The notes under the pieces: generated by a model
What the model saw: the letters and a program-made list of their open reading frames with translations, nothing else
Told to the model about the DNA's origin: nothing
The model's database searches: none
Assembly: GCF_014529535.1 (NCBI RefSeq)
Contig: NW_023503807.1
Coordinates: 2,021,332 to 2,085,331, forward strand
Source of the DNA: Bradysia coprophila
Lineage: Eukaryota; Arthropoda; Insecta; Diptera; Sciaridae
DNA length: 64,000 bases
Direction: 5' to 3'
Shown: positions 31,318 through 42,899 of the stretch, piece by piece
Layout: the number at the start of each line of letters is the position of its first letter
How positions within the stretch are numbered: the first letter of the stretch is position 1
Made by a program: the position numbers and the translations under genes

Positions 31318-33848
31318 TAGACCTGGAGCCTATGGTATTTTGAGTCCCTCATATGGTCATATAATTCTCTTGGGTACTAAAGGGTGCCCATGAATACGAG
31401 CGACAAAAAATGTTCTACGATTTTCCTGGAAAATGCATATTGGGGCATGCCAGACAAAAGGGAAATCGAAAAATGATCGCTTTTTGTCGTGATAAGCCCA
31501 CGACCTGAAATTGGTGTCATTCGATGCCCACGGACCCTAATAAACATAAAAACACCCGCCAGACAAAATTCAGTCGGAACTGTGAGCTGCCAGACAAAAT
31601 GAAAAGCCCAACATGGCCGATTTTTGTCGTGATGACCCCATGATCTGAAAGTGGTGTCATTCGATGCCCACAGACCCCAACGAACAAAAAAACTATCGCC
31701 AGACAAAATTCAGTGAGAACTGTGAGCCGCCAGACAAAACCAAAAGTCCAACATGACAGGTTTTTGTCGTGACGACCCCTCGATCTGAAATTGGTGTCAT
31801 TCGATGCCCACAGACCCAAATGAATAGAAAAACCCCCGCCAGACAAAATCTAGTGGGAACTGTGAGCCGCCAGACAAAAAGAAAACTTGAAAAATCACTT
31901 TTTCCATCGTGATGTTACATGACCGAAATTTTGATGTTTTTACATTCCCATGGACCCCAATTAACAGAAAAACCCCCGCCAGACAAAATCTAGTGGGAAC
32001 TGTGAGCCGCCAGACAAAAACCAAACTTCAAAAATCACTTCTTCAATGTGTTATTTGTAATTCATTTTCTCTACATGATTTCCACGGTTACTTCAAGAAC
32101 AACAACATACATTTGGAAATGAATTAAAAAATTAATACTTTCACTTTCAATGTCACTATCAGTATCAGTAGTATCATCAACGTCATCGATCTCATCAATA
32201 TCATTTTCGACAACTTCGTGTACGATTTCATTGATGCTGCCTGGTGCTGCGTCTCCCTCAAACCAGAATGGTGATAAGCGATCATCGATTTGCTGCCAGC
32301 CAAAGTTTAAGGGTTCAACGTAGACGGTTTCGAGATTGTTGAGTTACACCAAATTGATGAAATATATTTTAATCGTTTCACTTTTTGAATAATAACTTTT
32401 TGGCATGGTGGCATCCGCCTATTATCTAAAGACTTATTTACTTTTAGAATGTTTTTCGTCAAGTCTTTAGTGTTATTGTAGGCTTTGTTGAATATATTCG
32501 TGCGAGCATCATTTACATTGACTGTATTTTGTCCATATAACGAACAGACGAATTTTTCAATTTGCAATAAATCGTCTTCCGAGATATGTGAATCTCGTCC
32601 AAAATTAGCAAAGACTTCTTGAATGGATTCACTTTTCAGGAAAACTTTGTACGCTTTCTTTTTGCCAACACCAAAAAACGACGCACAGTGATCGCAACCA
32701 GTGAATATGTGAAAGGGAATGCAACTGTGCCTTTACACAACGACGTACGAAAATATTCGCCACAACAATACCAAATTCCAAATTTTTCTGTTATGACAAC
32801 TCTAAATTTCATTCATAAAACTAGATGAGTGTCACTTTTGCATCAACAAAAAATGATAAATGTAGATCGTACTAACAATGATATAGCCAACAGCTGATAC
32901 AATCCTAGCTAGTTTGGCACACCGACATCATTTAATCACTGTATTTTACGATTCGCCGAAAATTTACAAATTCGAAGTGCATGAAAAATTAATTTTTGAA
33001 GTTTGGTTTTTGTCTGGCGGCTCACAGTTCCCACTAGATTTTGTCTGGCGTGGGTTTTTCTGTTAATTGGGGTCCATGGGAATGGAACAACATCAAAATT
33101 TCGGTCATGTAACATCACGATGGAAAAGGTGATTTTTGAAGTTTGGTTTTTGTCTGGCGGCTCACAGTTCCCACTAGATTTTGTCTGGCGGGGGTTTTTC
33201 TGTTAATTGGGGTCCATGGGAATGGAAAAACATCAAAATTTCGGTCATGTAACATCACGATGGAAAAAGTGATTTTTCAAGTTTTCTTTTTGTCTGGCGG
33301 CTCACAGTTCCCACTAGATTTTGTCTGGCGGGGGTTTTTCTATTCATTTGGGTCTGTGGGCATCGAATGACACCAATTTCAGATCGAGGGGTCGTCACGA
33401 CAAAAACCTGTCATGTTGGACTTTGGTTTTGTCTGGCGGCTCACAGTTCTCACTGAATTTTGTCTGGCGATAGTTTTTTTGTTCGTTGGGGTCTGTGGGC
33501 ATCGAATGACACCACTTTCAGATCATGGGGTCATCACGACAAAAATCGGCCATGTTGGGCTTTTCATTTTGTCTGGCAGCTCACAGTTCCGACTGAATTT
33601 TGTCTGGCGGGTGTTTTTATGTTTATTAGGGTCCGTGGGCATCGAATGACACCAATTTCAGGTCGTGGGCTTATCACAACAAAAAGCGATCATTTTTCGA
33701 TTTCCCTTTTGTCTGGCATGCCCCAATATGCATTTTCCAGGAAAATCGTAGAACATTTTTTGTCGCTCGTATTCATGGGCACCCTTTAGTACCCAAGAGA
33801 ATTATATGACCATATGAGGGACTCAAAATACCATAGGCTCCAGGTCTA
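31318..33848. mobile_element. 2.5-kb long-arm inverted-repeat element with TAA TSD
   Basis: Ends TAGACCTGGAGCC and GGCTCCAGGTCTA are flanked by TAA (31315-31317 and 33849-33851). The left arm (to about 32042) and right arm (from about 33000) are nearly identical over more than 700 bp; each encodes the same 109-codon open frame by chance. The arms consist of about 130-140-bp repeats containing TTTTGTCTGGCGG and GGCTCACAGTTC, and the right arm has one extra unit. The core of about 950 bp carries a decayed nuclease-like ORF on the minus strand. The 3-bp TAA duplication resembles PIF/Harbinger target choice, but no Harbinger transposase is seen. Confidence 0.85.
32150..32735 (-). pseudogene. Decayed FEN1/XPG-like nuclease-type ORF inside the inverted-repeat element
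   Basis: Reading from 32735 leftward, one frame gives a block with HIFTGCDHC followed by FFGVGKKKAYK, then EKFVCSLYGQ, DNRRMPPCQKVIIQ and a stop near 32307. A second frame continues with FGWQQIDDRLSPFWFEGD and an acidic tail. The GCD...GVGKKKA arrangement matches the helix-two-turn-helix motif of FEN1/XPG-family nucleases. From memory, the whole order (FTGCD, then LYG, then MPP, then GW and WF.G) resembles a widespread family of uncharacterised proteins encoded by animal transposons. The upstream part is cut by a stop and there is at least one frameshift near 32320, so it is not functional as read. The domain assignment is inference from motif spacing. Confidence 0.5.
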
Positions 33849-34217
33849 TAAGAGTTAAATTGACAGCTTAGGATGACCTAGATTTGACATCTCATGTTTT
33901 CGTTAAACATTTTTTTAAAAATAATTTCCGTTATCATCGCATAAATATTTGCATGAAAATTGAAATAGGATCAGAATTACAGTCAGATTCAGTGAAATTT
34001 GAAGCTGCTACATGCACTGCCTCCAACTGTACTAGAATAAATATTATTTTACTCCCTACACCACACGGAAAGTCGTTTTCCGTCAAGGGTGCTTGCTGGA
34101 AATCTTACTTCCGCAGGGCTTAACGAGTAAAATACGAAATCAACACCGATAATGGCGATGGAAATGTTTTCTGGTATCAGACCGCTCAAGTATTCTAGAG
34201 AAATAGCATAATTAAAA

Positions 34218-34815
34218 ATGTACGAACGTATCCTGAGAACACCGAATAGTATCTGGAAAAATCACAATTGTATAGAAAATCGCCTCAAATCTAAAATATC
34301 GTTTGTTCACCGAGTACGAGCACTATACGACAAATACTCTATACCACTAAACGAAAAAGTACGAAGGTTCTGTTACAGAAAGAAATTTTCAAGAGTAAGA
34401 AAGTTCCGTTTAACTAAACAAAATATCCAAACATCGATTATAAAAGAACTACAATTGGAACAGCAAAATGATTCAAACGGTAAAACCTGGCAGGACATAA
34501 ACCCATCATCTATCCGATCAGTAAGTCGAAAAATCTACGTAGCCAACTTCAGAAAACAAACGGGGCACGATCTGTTATATAAACACCTTGCAAGAATTGG
34601 AATGAAAGATTCACCACTGTGCAGATTATGTAATCATTCAGAGCAAACTTCGGAACATCTCCTAGAATGCAACAACCTCCGTGGTTTCAGGGAAAATATT
34701 GAAAATCTAGAAGAAGAAGAATTCTTTGCTGAGATCTATTGGCACGTTCGAAGCAATCAATAATCTTTGATTTAAATAAATGTTCGAAATAAATGCATAT
34801 GAAAGAAAAAAAAAA
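34218..34815 (+). pseudogene. 5'-truncated non-LTR retrotransposon (3' end of ORF2)
   Basis: An open frame of 181 codons ends at 34763. Its last third has the C-terminal zinc-knuckle-like pattern of Jockey/R1/I-type LINEs: TGHDLLYKHLARIG, then CRLCNHSEQTSEHLLECNNL (C-x2-C-x7-H-x4-C). A short 3' UTR with AATAAA and an A-rich tail (34806-34815) follows. Reverse transcriptase and endonuclease are missing, which is typical of dead-on-arrival LINE copies. It starts some 0.3 kb right of the long-arm element. Confidence 0.75.
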
Positions 34816-34818
34816 CAA

Positions 34819-34921
34819 GCTGGTTTGGACATTTTTATTTCGCCTTGTGTGATTGCAGCTCTCGCCTTCGGCTCTGGCTGCAAGCCTCACACTTGGCAAA
34901 ATAAAAATGTCCAAACCAGCA
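34819..34921. repeat. About 100-bp hairpin repeat adjoining the LINE tail
   Basis: GCTGGTTTGGACATTTTTAT at the left is matched by its exact complement ending at 34921; inner parts (CTCGCCTTCGGCTCTGGC) are also partly self-complementary. It begins within a few bases of the LINE A tail. Confidence 0.7.
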
Positions 34922-35704
34922 TGTAATGTACTATTACTTTACTATGGAGGTAATAAGGCCATTACCTCCCTAACGAAAACCCTTCAAGTTCATAAAGTAA
35001 AAGAGCAATTTGATATCTCGTATCACGAGGAGTAAAAGTACATCGGGCTGAAGCCCTCGGATAATTGGACTAATCTGGATACTAGATATCAAATTACTTC
35101 CTTGGTATACTAATCTTCTATTACTCCCTGCACCATCCGAAAGTTTATCATTACATAGCAATTTGCCCACTGCGAAAATCATCGATTTGAGCACAACTTC
35201 ACAGTACTGTCAATGATTGACTCTGTCGGCAAGTCGGTCTTCTGTCACTTCACACGAACAATATTTTCATGGACAATGTGATCGAAAATTGAAATTTCCT
35301 AACAAATTGATTTAAATTTCGTATCTCAAAACTTTTGTCCGACTTTTCCGACTTTTGAAAGTCCGACTCGAAGGAAATGCCATCGCTGATTTTTGTGAGA
35401 GTGACGAGAACAATTTCCACAATCTACACACCTGGGAGTACACCTGGGTCCTGTACAATTTCGACCTGCACAGCTCCAGACCTTAAACTACAAAAATTTC
35501 CTATTTTTCAATTTCATTCATCATTGGGCGCACTATTACTTGAATTTGGACGTCAATTTGGTCTATTTTTCGACAATGCATGACGGCTAACGTTATACCC
35601 TAGTCAGGGCTCTTTTACCGCTCGAAAACAAAAGTCGTAGAACAAATTAAGCAGATCATAAGCAGGTGGCTCACAGCGTAATATCAGAGTATTTTCGTTA
35701 CAAA

Positions 35705-37052
35705 TCATGGGCGCGCGTTAGCATAGCGCCCGTGACGCAAGTCCTATTACTAGAAAAAAATTTAAAAATTTTTTTTTGTCGTAGACTGCAGAACCATATA
35801 TACAGCAAATATTGAAGTTCTACAATTCAAATACAAATGACTCCAAATTACCATTACAAAAAACTAGGCGTCATTACGAGTTCAACGAGCTATCACACGT
35901 TCTTGCAGCTTAAAATTTGGCCACGCAAAAAATCTTCCAGTAAGCCCCATTTCCATACATTTTGGTCAATTTCAGTACTTTAAACGAAATGAAAAAATCC
36001 TACGTTACTTTGTTAGTCCGTCCGTCCGTCCGTGTTTCCTATCTTCTAAAGTCTTCTTTAGATTTTGTTGAAATTTTGGGAGTAGATTCTAGTCGTCATT
36101 CTAAGACATTCCAGAAAAAAAAATTGGGAGGAACCGGCCTCGTTTCGGAGCTAGGGCTCCTCGAAGTTCCCATATAGGCCCCATATAAGAACACCTTAAA
36201 GTGTGTGTGTGTGTGGGTATGGTAGAACAAATTTGTTCGCTTTTGGTCAGCTCTGCTCGCCTCAATTTTTTTCCTAAATTTAGTATTTTTTAAATTTTTA
36301 AATTTTTCAAAATTTTCAAAATTTTTCTAAATTTTTTAATTTTTTTAAAATTTTCAAATTTTTCAAATTTTTTAAAATTTTTTAAAATTTGAAAATTTTA
36401 AAAAATTTAAAAATTTTTTTAAAAAAATTGAAAAATTTGAAAATTTTTCTTTAAAAAAAAATTCCAAAATTTTTTTTTACAATTTTCAAAAAAAAAATTC
36501 AAAATTATCAAAAAAAATTCAAAGTTTTCAAAGTTTTCAAATTTTTTAAATTTCAATTTTTTTTTTCAAATTTTTTAAATATAAGAATCTACTAATTCTT
36601 CCAAAAGAACTGATATCAGTCAAAAACACTCAAAAGAGTAAAAGTGACGCAAGTCCCTGTGTATACTTCCAAAACAACTGATATCGCTGGATGTGACGCA
36701 TTCTGCGCTTGTACGCAAAAACTGTAACAGGAAAAATTTGACCAAAGAAATTCTAGAAACAAAATTTTACCAAAAAAATTTTGCGTCACAAGTGGCAGAT
36801 GTTGAGGAAAGTACTTTTAAGGAATTTTTTAAAATAGGCAAGAATACGTCCTAATACGTCCGAATCATCTGCCACTTTGTGACGCAAAATTTTTTTGGTA
36901 AAATTTTGTTTCTAGAATTTCTATGGTCAAATTTTTCCTGTTACAGTTTTTGCGTACAAGCGCAGAATGCGTCACATCCAGCGATATCAGTTATTTTGGA
37001 AGTATGCACAAGGACTTGCGTCACTTTTACTCTTTTGAGTGTTTTTGACTGA
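35705..37052 (+). mobile_element. Family C Helitron-like compound element, copy 2
   Basis: Same order as copy 1: A|TC start, GGGCGC...GCGCCC hairpin, GTGACGCAAGTCC, conserved body, (GTCC)n at 36017, AT-rich tract (about 36240-36590), palindrome (about 36603-37052), GGACTTGCGTCAC, ACTCTTTTGAGT, GACTGA|T. The AT tract switches strand composition halfway (AAATTTTT to AAAAATTT), so it folds on itself. Confidence 0.87.
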
Positions 37053-37718
37053 TATTTTAACATAGAAAATTCACTTCTAAGTTCGTTCACTAGAAAATGT
37101 TGATGTCTTCGTCGTCGAGCCAGAGAAGAAATGTCAGAAATGTTCTTTGGTTCTTTCAGGGACGAAGTAAAATTTCCAATTTATAAACTCAAGGCTGACG
37201 TTTGATGTTTGTTCTCCGTGGTAGATGATGAAGTTATCGTCGCACTAACTAGATTGTTACGTAATCATCTCAATAGTCGCTAATAACGTCAAAGACTCCT
37301 GCCACACATTTTATATTATTTGGAATGAAGCGATTTTGGAACAAATCAAGTTTTGAGTTTTTATAAAGATTTATTCATGGGTGTTGACTACAGCAAATTA
37401 ATCAAACATTGTAATGAAAAATATATAAAAAAAAAGAATTTGTTTGTCAAGGCAATCAATCAATATTACATCACTTACAAAGGCATTTCGATTTCGTTAA
37501 ATATTAGAAATTTTAGTCAAAGAGAACTCACTGTAGAATTTCAATGCTTCAAAAAAAAAAATCAAATTTTCAATTGCGTGAACATTAAATGAGATGCAAG
37601 TCACTTGCTTTAGATTTCAATATTTTTTTTACGTTCTCTTCGCTCTAATGCATTAAGCTTACCACACGTATCAAGCTAACACACATTAATTTATGACAAA
37701 CTCGGGACCATGCATGGT

Positions 37719-40272
37719 CTAACAAAGTTTGTTAATTATATCGGTCAATTTCTCCTTATTAGCGCCACTGAACTTTTCAACTTCTTCTCCATTTTTCAAA
37801 AACACGAACGTTGGCATGCTGGAAATGTTAAATCGGGTCGACAGGTCTTCACATTCGTCAACATCAATCTGCAATAGTCAATTGAGTGAGTGGATGCGTG
37901 ACGTAAAAGACACATCAGACTTAGTGACAAATATTCATGGCCGAGACATTATTTAAAATATTTGTTTTACCATGATGGCTCATGAAGCCATCTGATAGCT
38001 CATGATGCCTTGAACAATATGTCAGTAAGTCCCATGGATCATTGAAACTCATCGCGTAAATTCTTACCTTCAATACAACAATTTTATCGGCGAGAGAATT
38101 AGCCAATTCCTCCAAGACGGGAGCAATCATTTTACACGGTCCACACCAGACAGCATGAAAATCGAGAACGACTAACTTGTTTCCGGCAGCCTCGACCTTG
38201 GCATTGAAGTCATCCTGTAATTGTTCACAAAACGACAAAATGAGAATTGCCATTTCTATTGATCATATTCAACGCACTGTCAGTGCGTTGTCATATTTCG
38301 ACAATAAATAAATTAATTCTTGACAAGAGACCAACGCACTTCAAGCATGAGTAGTACTCTAAATAGGATACAGAAACTTAACAGTGTGTCACACAATTTT
38401 CGGATACAAATTTGATCTATTCACAGCACAGCTACTGATCTATTCCATCTGTCATAATGACGTTTTGAACGTCAAACTAAAATATGTGGGAATTAGTATC
38501 AAAATCGTTTATTTTTCTTGAATCTCATCGATAGATTGCATGGTGGCGCTGTCATTTTGAAACATGTCTGTATAACATGTCCATATAATTTTTGGGTGCC
38601 GATTAGCATCAGTGTAACTCTATAATCCCATCAGTAAAATGAAAATTGATGACTTTTTGCAACGCACTTCAAGCAAAAGTGATCATAGTCGAGAGCTGTG
38701 AAATAGAGTACTTTTTTGCATGAAATGGTTTTTTACAGTGTTGTACAGTTGTGTGACACACTGTAAAGTTTCAGTATCCTATTTAGAGGTACTCATGCTT
38801 GAAATGCGTTGCCTTATGACCACTTTCCACATTTATTTTTGTTTGACGTTTAAAACGTCATTTTGACAGATAGAAGACTTTTGATCCCAACAAGTCTAGT
38901 TCATGGTTGCAGTTCAGGATGCACACTGTCCACAAGTCAGACCAATACATTAAGTCTGCTCTGTAAATGATTAGGCGATGAACTAAATAAACTAAATTCT
39001 TGATTAGACCTTATTCAAACAAAATCGTTGACTCAATCATCACTAACTACCTTATCAATTATGTAATTTCTCGATATACCGGCACAACGAATCCATAATT
39101 ACGTTGAGTAAATGAATTGTATTGTGGTCTAACGATTTTTCATACTGTTGTCCAGCGATCGTCTATCTCAATTTAGAAATTCAATTCAATGACTCGTTGT
39201 TTCGTGTAAGATAATCGCGTCTCGAAAATTATGAGTTAAAATCTCATTTTATTGTTGGAATTGTAATACGAACATTTTCAGTTATGTTATGCTGTGGATG
39301 TGCAAAGAATGTTGTTAACCAAGTATTTTAGTAGCTCAAATTGCAATTGTTTTCATTCCGTAAAACGAAACCTATTTCACTTATGCATACAAAGCAATTA
39401 TATATGCTTCTAGCAAGCTTAATCACGACTAATCATTTTTCATCGGGTTTAATTTTTAATAGGTCTGCAGAGTTAGTAGCGACAAGCAACAAAAATATGT
39501 GGAATTTCATGACGTGTTCTATAAATCGTTTTTTTCTCCACTTAATATTGTTTTCCTTTTGCAAACGAAGAGCATAATTTATGTACAAACGGTTTTGTAC
39601 GTGTTTCAGCACGCATTTACATTACTTCAACACGTAACGTGCTTCAAAATGTTTTCATTTTCACGAGTGGAAATACACAGTCCTCCCCTTCGGGTCAAGC
39701 TATAACCTTCCCACTCGTCAAAACAAAATATATCAAAAACAAATGTGGAAGCGCGTACGTAATATAAATGTTATATATATGAATGAGATGACGCCATACC
39801 GCTTCGATTTTATTGTAAATGATAGAACTCTTAACTGAAACAACTCAATGATCTAATCGAAAATGTATTCTCGCGAATTCTTAGAGCTTGCATAATTAGT
39901 TGAATTTTTGTTAATTATTTTTTATGAGCGTGTCTTTTGCATTGAATCATTCGATATTTACGGTTATTGCCAATATACCGCTCAATGCAAAAAGTAAAAT
40001 TATAATTTATGAACAAATAACGTGCGGCCGGAATGAAATCAAACAAAAGTTTTTTTTTTCCCTTCATATACTTAATTATATGTTGCTATTTGTTGGTATG
40101 TCGGCCATGAGAGGAAAACATTTTTTTTTAGTAAACTGAAACCTTGCGAAAACATTTAACAATTGATTTGACTAAGTGTAGCGCACAAGCTATTATCGGC
40201 TGGACTTTTATTTTGAGCTAAATGGGCCACTTTTTACATTGTACTTACACTATCAGTAACTGCATGCACCAT
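37719..40272 (-). CDS. Trx-2: Thioredoxin (cytosolic, 106 aa)
   Basis: Small disulfide reductase. Three coding exons: 40272-40249 (ATG plus 7 codons, MVHAVTDS), 38214-38068 and 37868-37719 (TAG stop). Both introns are phase 0 with good GTAAG donors. The 106-residue product is the usual length. The redox site WCGPC is at residues 31-35 in DFHAVWCGPCKMIAP; Asp26 (buried acid) and the cis-proline in SSMPT (residue 76) are present. FVFLKNGEEVEKFSGANKEK completes the fold. The 2-kb first intron carries several CAACGCACTTCAAGC MITEs. The choice between Trx-2 and another cytosolic thioredoxin rests on length and residues only. The start is supported by the donor at 40248 and the family's conserved short first exon. 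Confidence 0.95.
38333..38812. repeat. Two CAACGCACTTCAAGC MITE copies in thioredoxin intron 1
   Basis: A partial copy starts at 38333 (CAACGCACTTCAAGCATGAG, through about 38400). A full copy runs about 38658-38812, ending CATGCTTGAAATGCGTTG. A MITE of the TTTAAAACGTC family also overlaps: ATGACGTTTTGAACGTC at 38457 and TGACGTTTAAAACGTCATTT at 38843 are inverted. Confidence 0.6.
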
Positions 40273-40620
40273 TTTAATTTCGGGACGAATGTACTTGAAC
40301 AATAAAAGTTTCACCGACCGTCTGGTTAGAATGTCGACACGAAATTAGTTTGTAATCATCAAATTGTCTTGGAAATGTATTTCGTTGAAAAACGGATCGG
40401 TTGGAATTTAATTTCGTTTTTTTTTAGACCGAACCGCTTGACGCATTCTGTATTACCGATGAATTTGAATTTTTTGTGGCGATGATTTTTTTTTTAAATA
40501 AGGTAAAAGCAAAATAAAATGATACCGAGTCTGGTTTTTGAATGTCAATTGTCAATTTATCAATTTATTTTGCTTTCATTTAAATATAGTTTGTGAAATA
40601 TCAGAGTTTATCAGGGCCTA

Positions 40621-42528
40621 TCATGTCCGGAGCGTTAGCGGAGGACTTGACGCAGTCTAACTTCCAAAAAAAGAACGAAGAAAATTTTTTGAGACGCGAG
40701 AATTTAAGTTTCTTTCCTTTGGCCTGTATCACCACAAATCCTATTCTATCTTATTCGCGAGCAAAATACGAGCAAAAGGAGCTATCACTCGACTATGTAG
40801 CTTTAAAATTACCAGAGATACATCGTTTTGAAATTGGCACTTTTCATACAAAATGCACCAAATTAACGTTTTCCAAACAATCAGAATCTTTCAACTTACT
40901 CTGTATGTTTCTATCTATCTGTCTATCTGTCTATCTGTCTATCTATCGACGGTCGATCTCGGAAACTAGTCAGCCAATCTCCATGAAATTTTGCAGGAAC
41001 CTCAGGGTGGGCATAAAAATGAAAATGTGATACGCCATTACCCCAGGAAAAACCAGAATTTTGTTTTATTGGCCTCGAAGTGGTTTCTGAGTGTGGTTTT
41101 CGAGGGTCGGGAACGCGTTTTCGGCTGTAGCTTAGCTGTATTGATACCTACAGAGGCGTGCGACCCATCAAATGAAAGGTATTCGTAACACGATTCGAAC
41201 AAAAAAATAATTAAAAAAATCGGGGCAGATTCGTTTGAGCTAGAGTGATTAGAGTGACCAAATTTTGAGCTACTCGAGCGTAGGATGAAAGGACTAATAT
41301 TTTTTTGAGTTATGAGAGATAGAGAATTACTTTCTTCGGCAAAGTCTCAGAGTTTTACGAGTAGAACAGAGGGGCATATGTGAAAAATGTCGAAAGTTGG
41401 AAATGGGTGGGTCAATTGGGGTTTTGGAGATATTTCTTGAATGGTGGCAGATAAAGAATTACTTTCGTCAAATTTTCGATTTTCGTCAAATTTTCTGAAT
41501 TTCGTCAAATTTTCGAATTGCGTCAAATTTTGGAATTTCGTCAAATTTTCGAATTTCATCAAATTTTCGAATTTCGTCAAATTTTCAAATTTCGTCAAAT
41601 TTTCAAATTTCGTCAAATTTTCGAATTTCGTCAAATTTCGACAAATTTTCGAATTTCGTCAAATTTTCAAATTTCGTCAAATTTTCGAATTGCGTCAAAT
41701 TTTCGAATTTCGTCAAATTTTCGAATTTTGTCAAATTTTCGAATTTCGGCAAATTTCGTCAAATTTCGACAAATTTTCGAATTTCGTCAAATTTTCAAAT
41801 TTCGTCAAATTTTCGAATTTCGTCAAATTTCGTCAAATTTTTGATTTTCGTCAAATTTTCGATTTTCGTCAAATTTTCGATTTTCGCCAAATTTTCGGTT
41901 TTCGTCAAATTTTCGATTTTCGTCAAATTTTCGAATTTCGTCAAATTTCCGAATTTCTGTTGTAAACAGTTATAAAAAGCAGTGTTCTAAAACTTCTAAA
42001 ACGACTGATATCCCAACAAAAATCTCTTCGAGAAAAGTGTGACGCAGTCTTTGAAGTACAATTTCTAAAATGAATGATATCGCTAGAGTTGACGCTTTCA
42101 GCTTCGTTACGCAAAAATTAAATTTTACACCCAGTTCAAACAAGCTGGCTTAGTTTTTCTCATCATCTGCCAAATAATTTTTACCAAAAAAAATTTGACT
42201 GGAAACAACCAAAATTTTACCAAAAAAATCTGCGTCTCAAAGTGGCAAATGTTCAGGAATAGACCAGCAAGAAAATTTATCTGCCACATGCGACGCAGAT
42301 TTTTTTGGTAAAATTTTGGTTGTTTCCAGTCAAATTTTTTTTTTGGTAAAAATTATTTGGCAGATGATGAGAAAACCTAAGCCAGCTTTTTTGAACTGAA
42401 ATTGGGTGTAAAATTTAATTTTTGCGTAACGAAGCTGAAAGCGTCAACTCTAGGGATATCATTCATTTTAGAAATTGTACTTCAAAGACTGCGTCACACT
42501 TTTCTCGAAGAGATTTTTGTTGGGATTT
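40621..42528 (+). mobile_element. Family B compound (Helentron-like) element, copy 2
   Basis: Begins TCATGTCCGG after host A, with a TCCG...CGGA stem and the subterminal repeat GACGCAGTCT. A conserved body with TCTATCTGTC microsatellite (40913-40945) and the 18-bp satellite follow. The intact palindrome of about 520 bp runs 42007-42528, its arms starting GATATCCCAACAAAAATC. The 3' end is AGACTGCGTC (exact inverse of the 5' repeat), TCTCGAAGAGA and GTTGGGATTT. It is longer than copy 1 because the palindrome and satellite are fuller. Confidence 0.82.
41465..41955 (+). repeat. 18-bp satellite within family B copy 2
   Basis: About 27 units of TTTTCGAATTTCGTCAAA, with variants TCAAAT, TCGATT and TTGCGT and occasional 9-bp truncated units (near 41635 and 41750-41770) that shift frame. 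It is homologous to 9150-9415 but with a different mix of variants. Confidence 0.9.
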
Positions 42529-42708
42529 TAAGAAATTAAATTTGAAAAATTCTTATTTTTTTCTTGTAAAAAAATATGATAAGCTCGAAGACATCAATTT
42601 GATGATCAAAACCAACTGAGAAAGTCACAAAACGAACATTCGGGAAACGGCTTGTAACATTTAAAATTTTTTGAGAATTCAATTCACTTAAAATAGGTTC
42701 TGGTCGAT

Positions 42709-42899
42709 GATTATCGTATTTACGTAACTCCAAATATTTGTAACTTGTGTATAAAATCCCATAAGAACTGTCAAGTTACGAATTCTTGAAGTTACGAACG
42801 TATGAGAATTGATGCCCAGGGCGCCAATCAATTCGTAACTTGACAGTTCTTATGGGATTTTATACACACAACTGTCAAGTTACGGAAATACGATAATCG
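42709..42899. repeat. 191-bp palindromic MITE
   Basis: Ends GATTATCGTATTTACGTAAC and (reverse) CGATTATCGTATTTCCGTAA. Inner arms share ATAAAATCCCATAAGAACTG and its complement. A diverged relative lies near 11235 in the alpha2/delta gene. Confidence 0.75.

Noticed and set aside
31377-33789. Identical 109-codon open frames in both arms of the long-arm element
   Set aside because: They are the same non-coding repeat read in inverted arms; the frame consists of the TTTTGTCTGGCGG repeat and shows no domain.
9150-41955. CRISPR-like arrays (regular 18-bp repeats)
   Set aside because: Repeats are contiguous with no unique spacers and the genome is eukaryotic.
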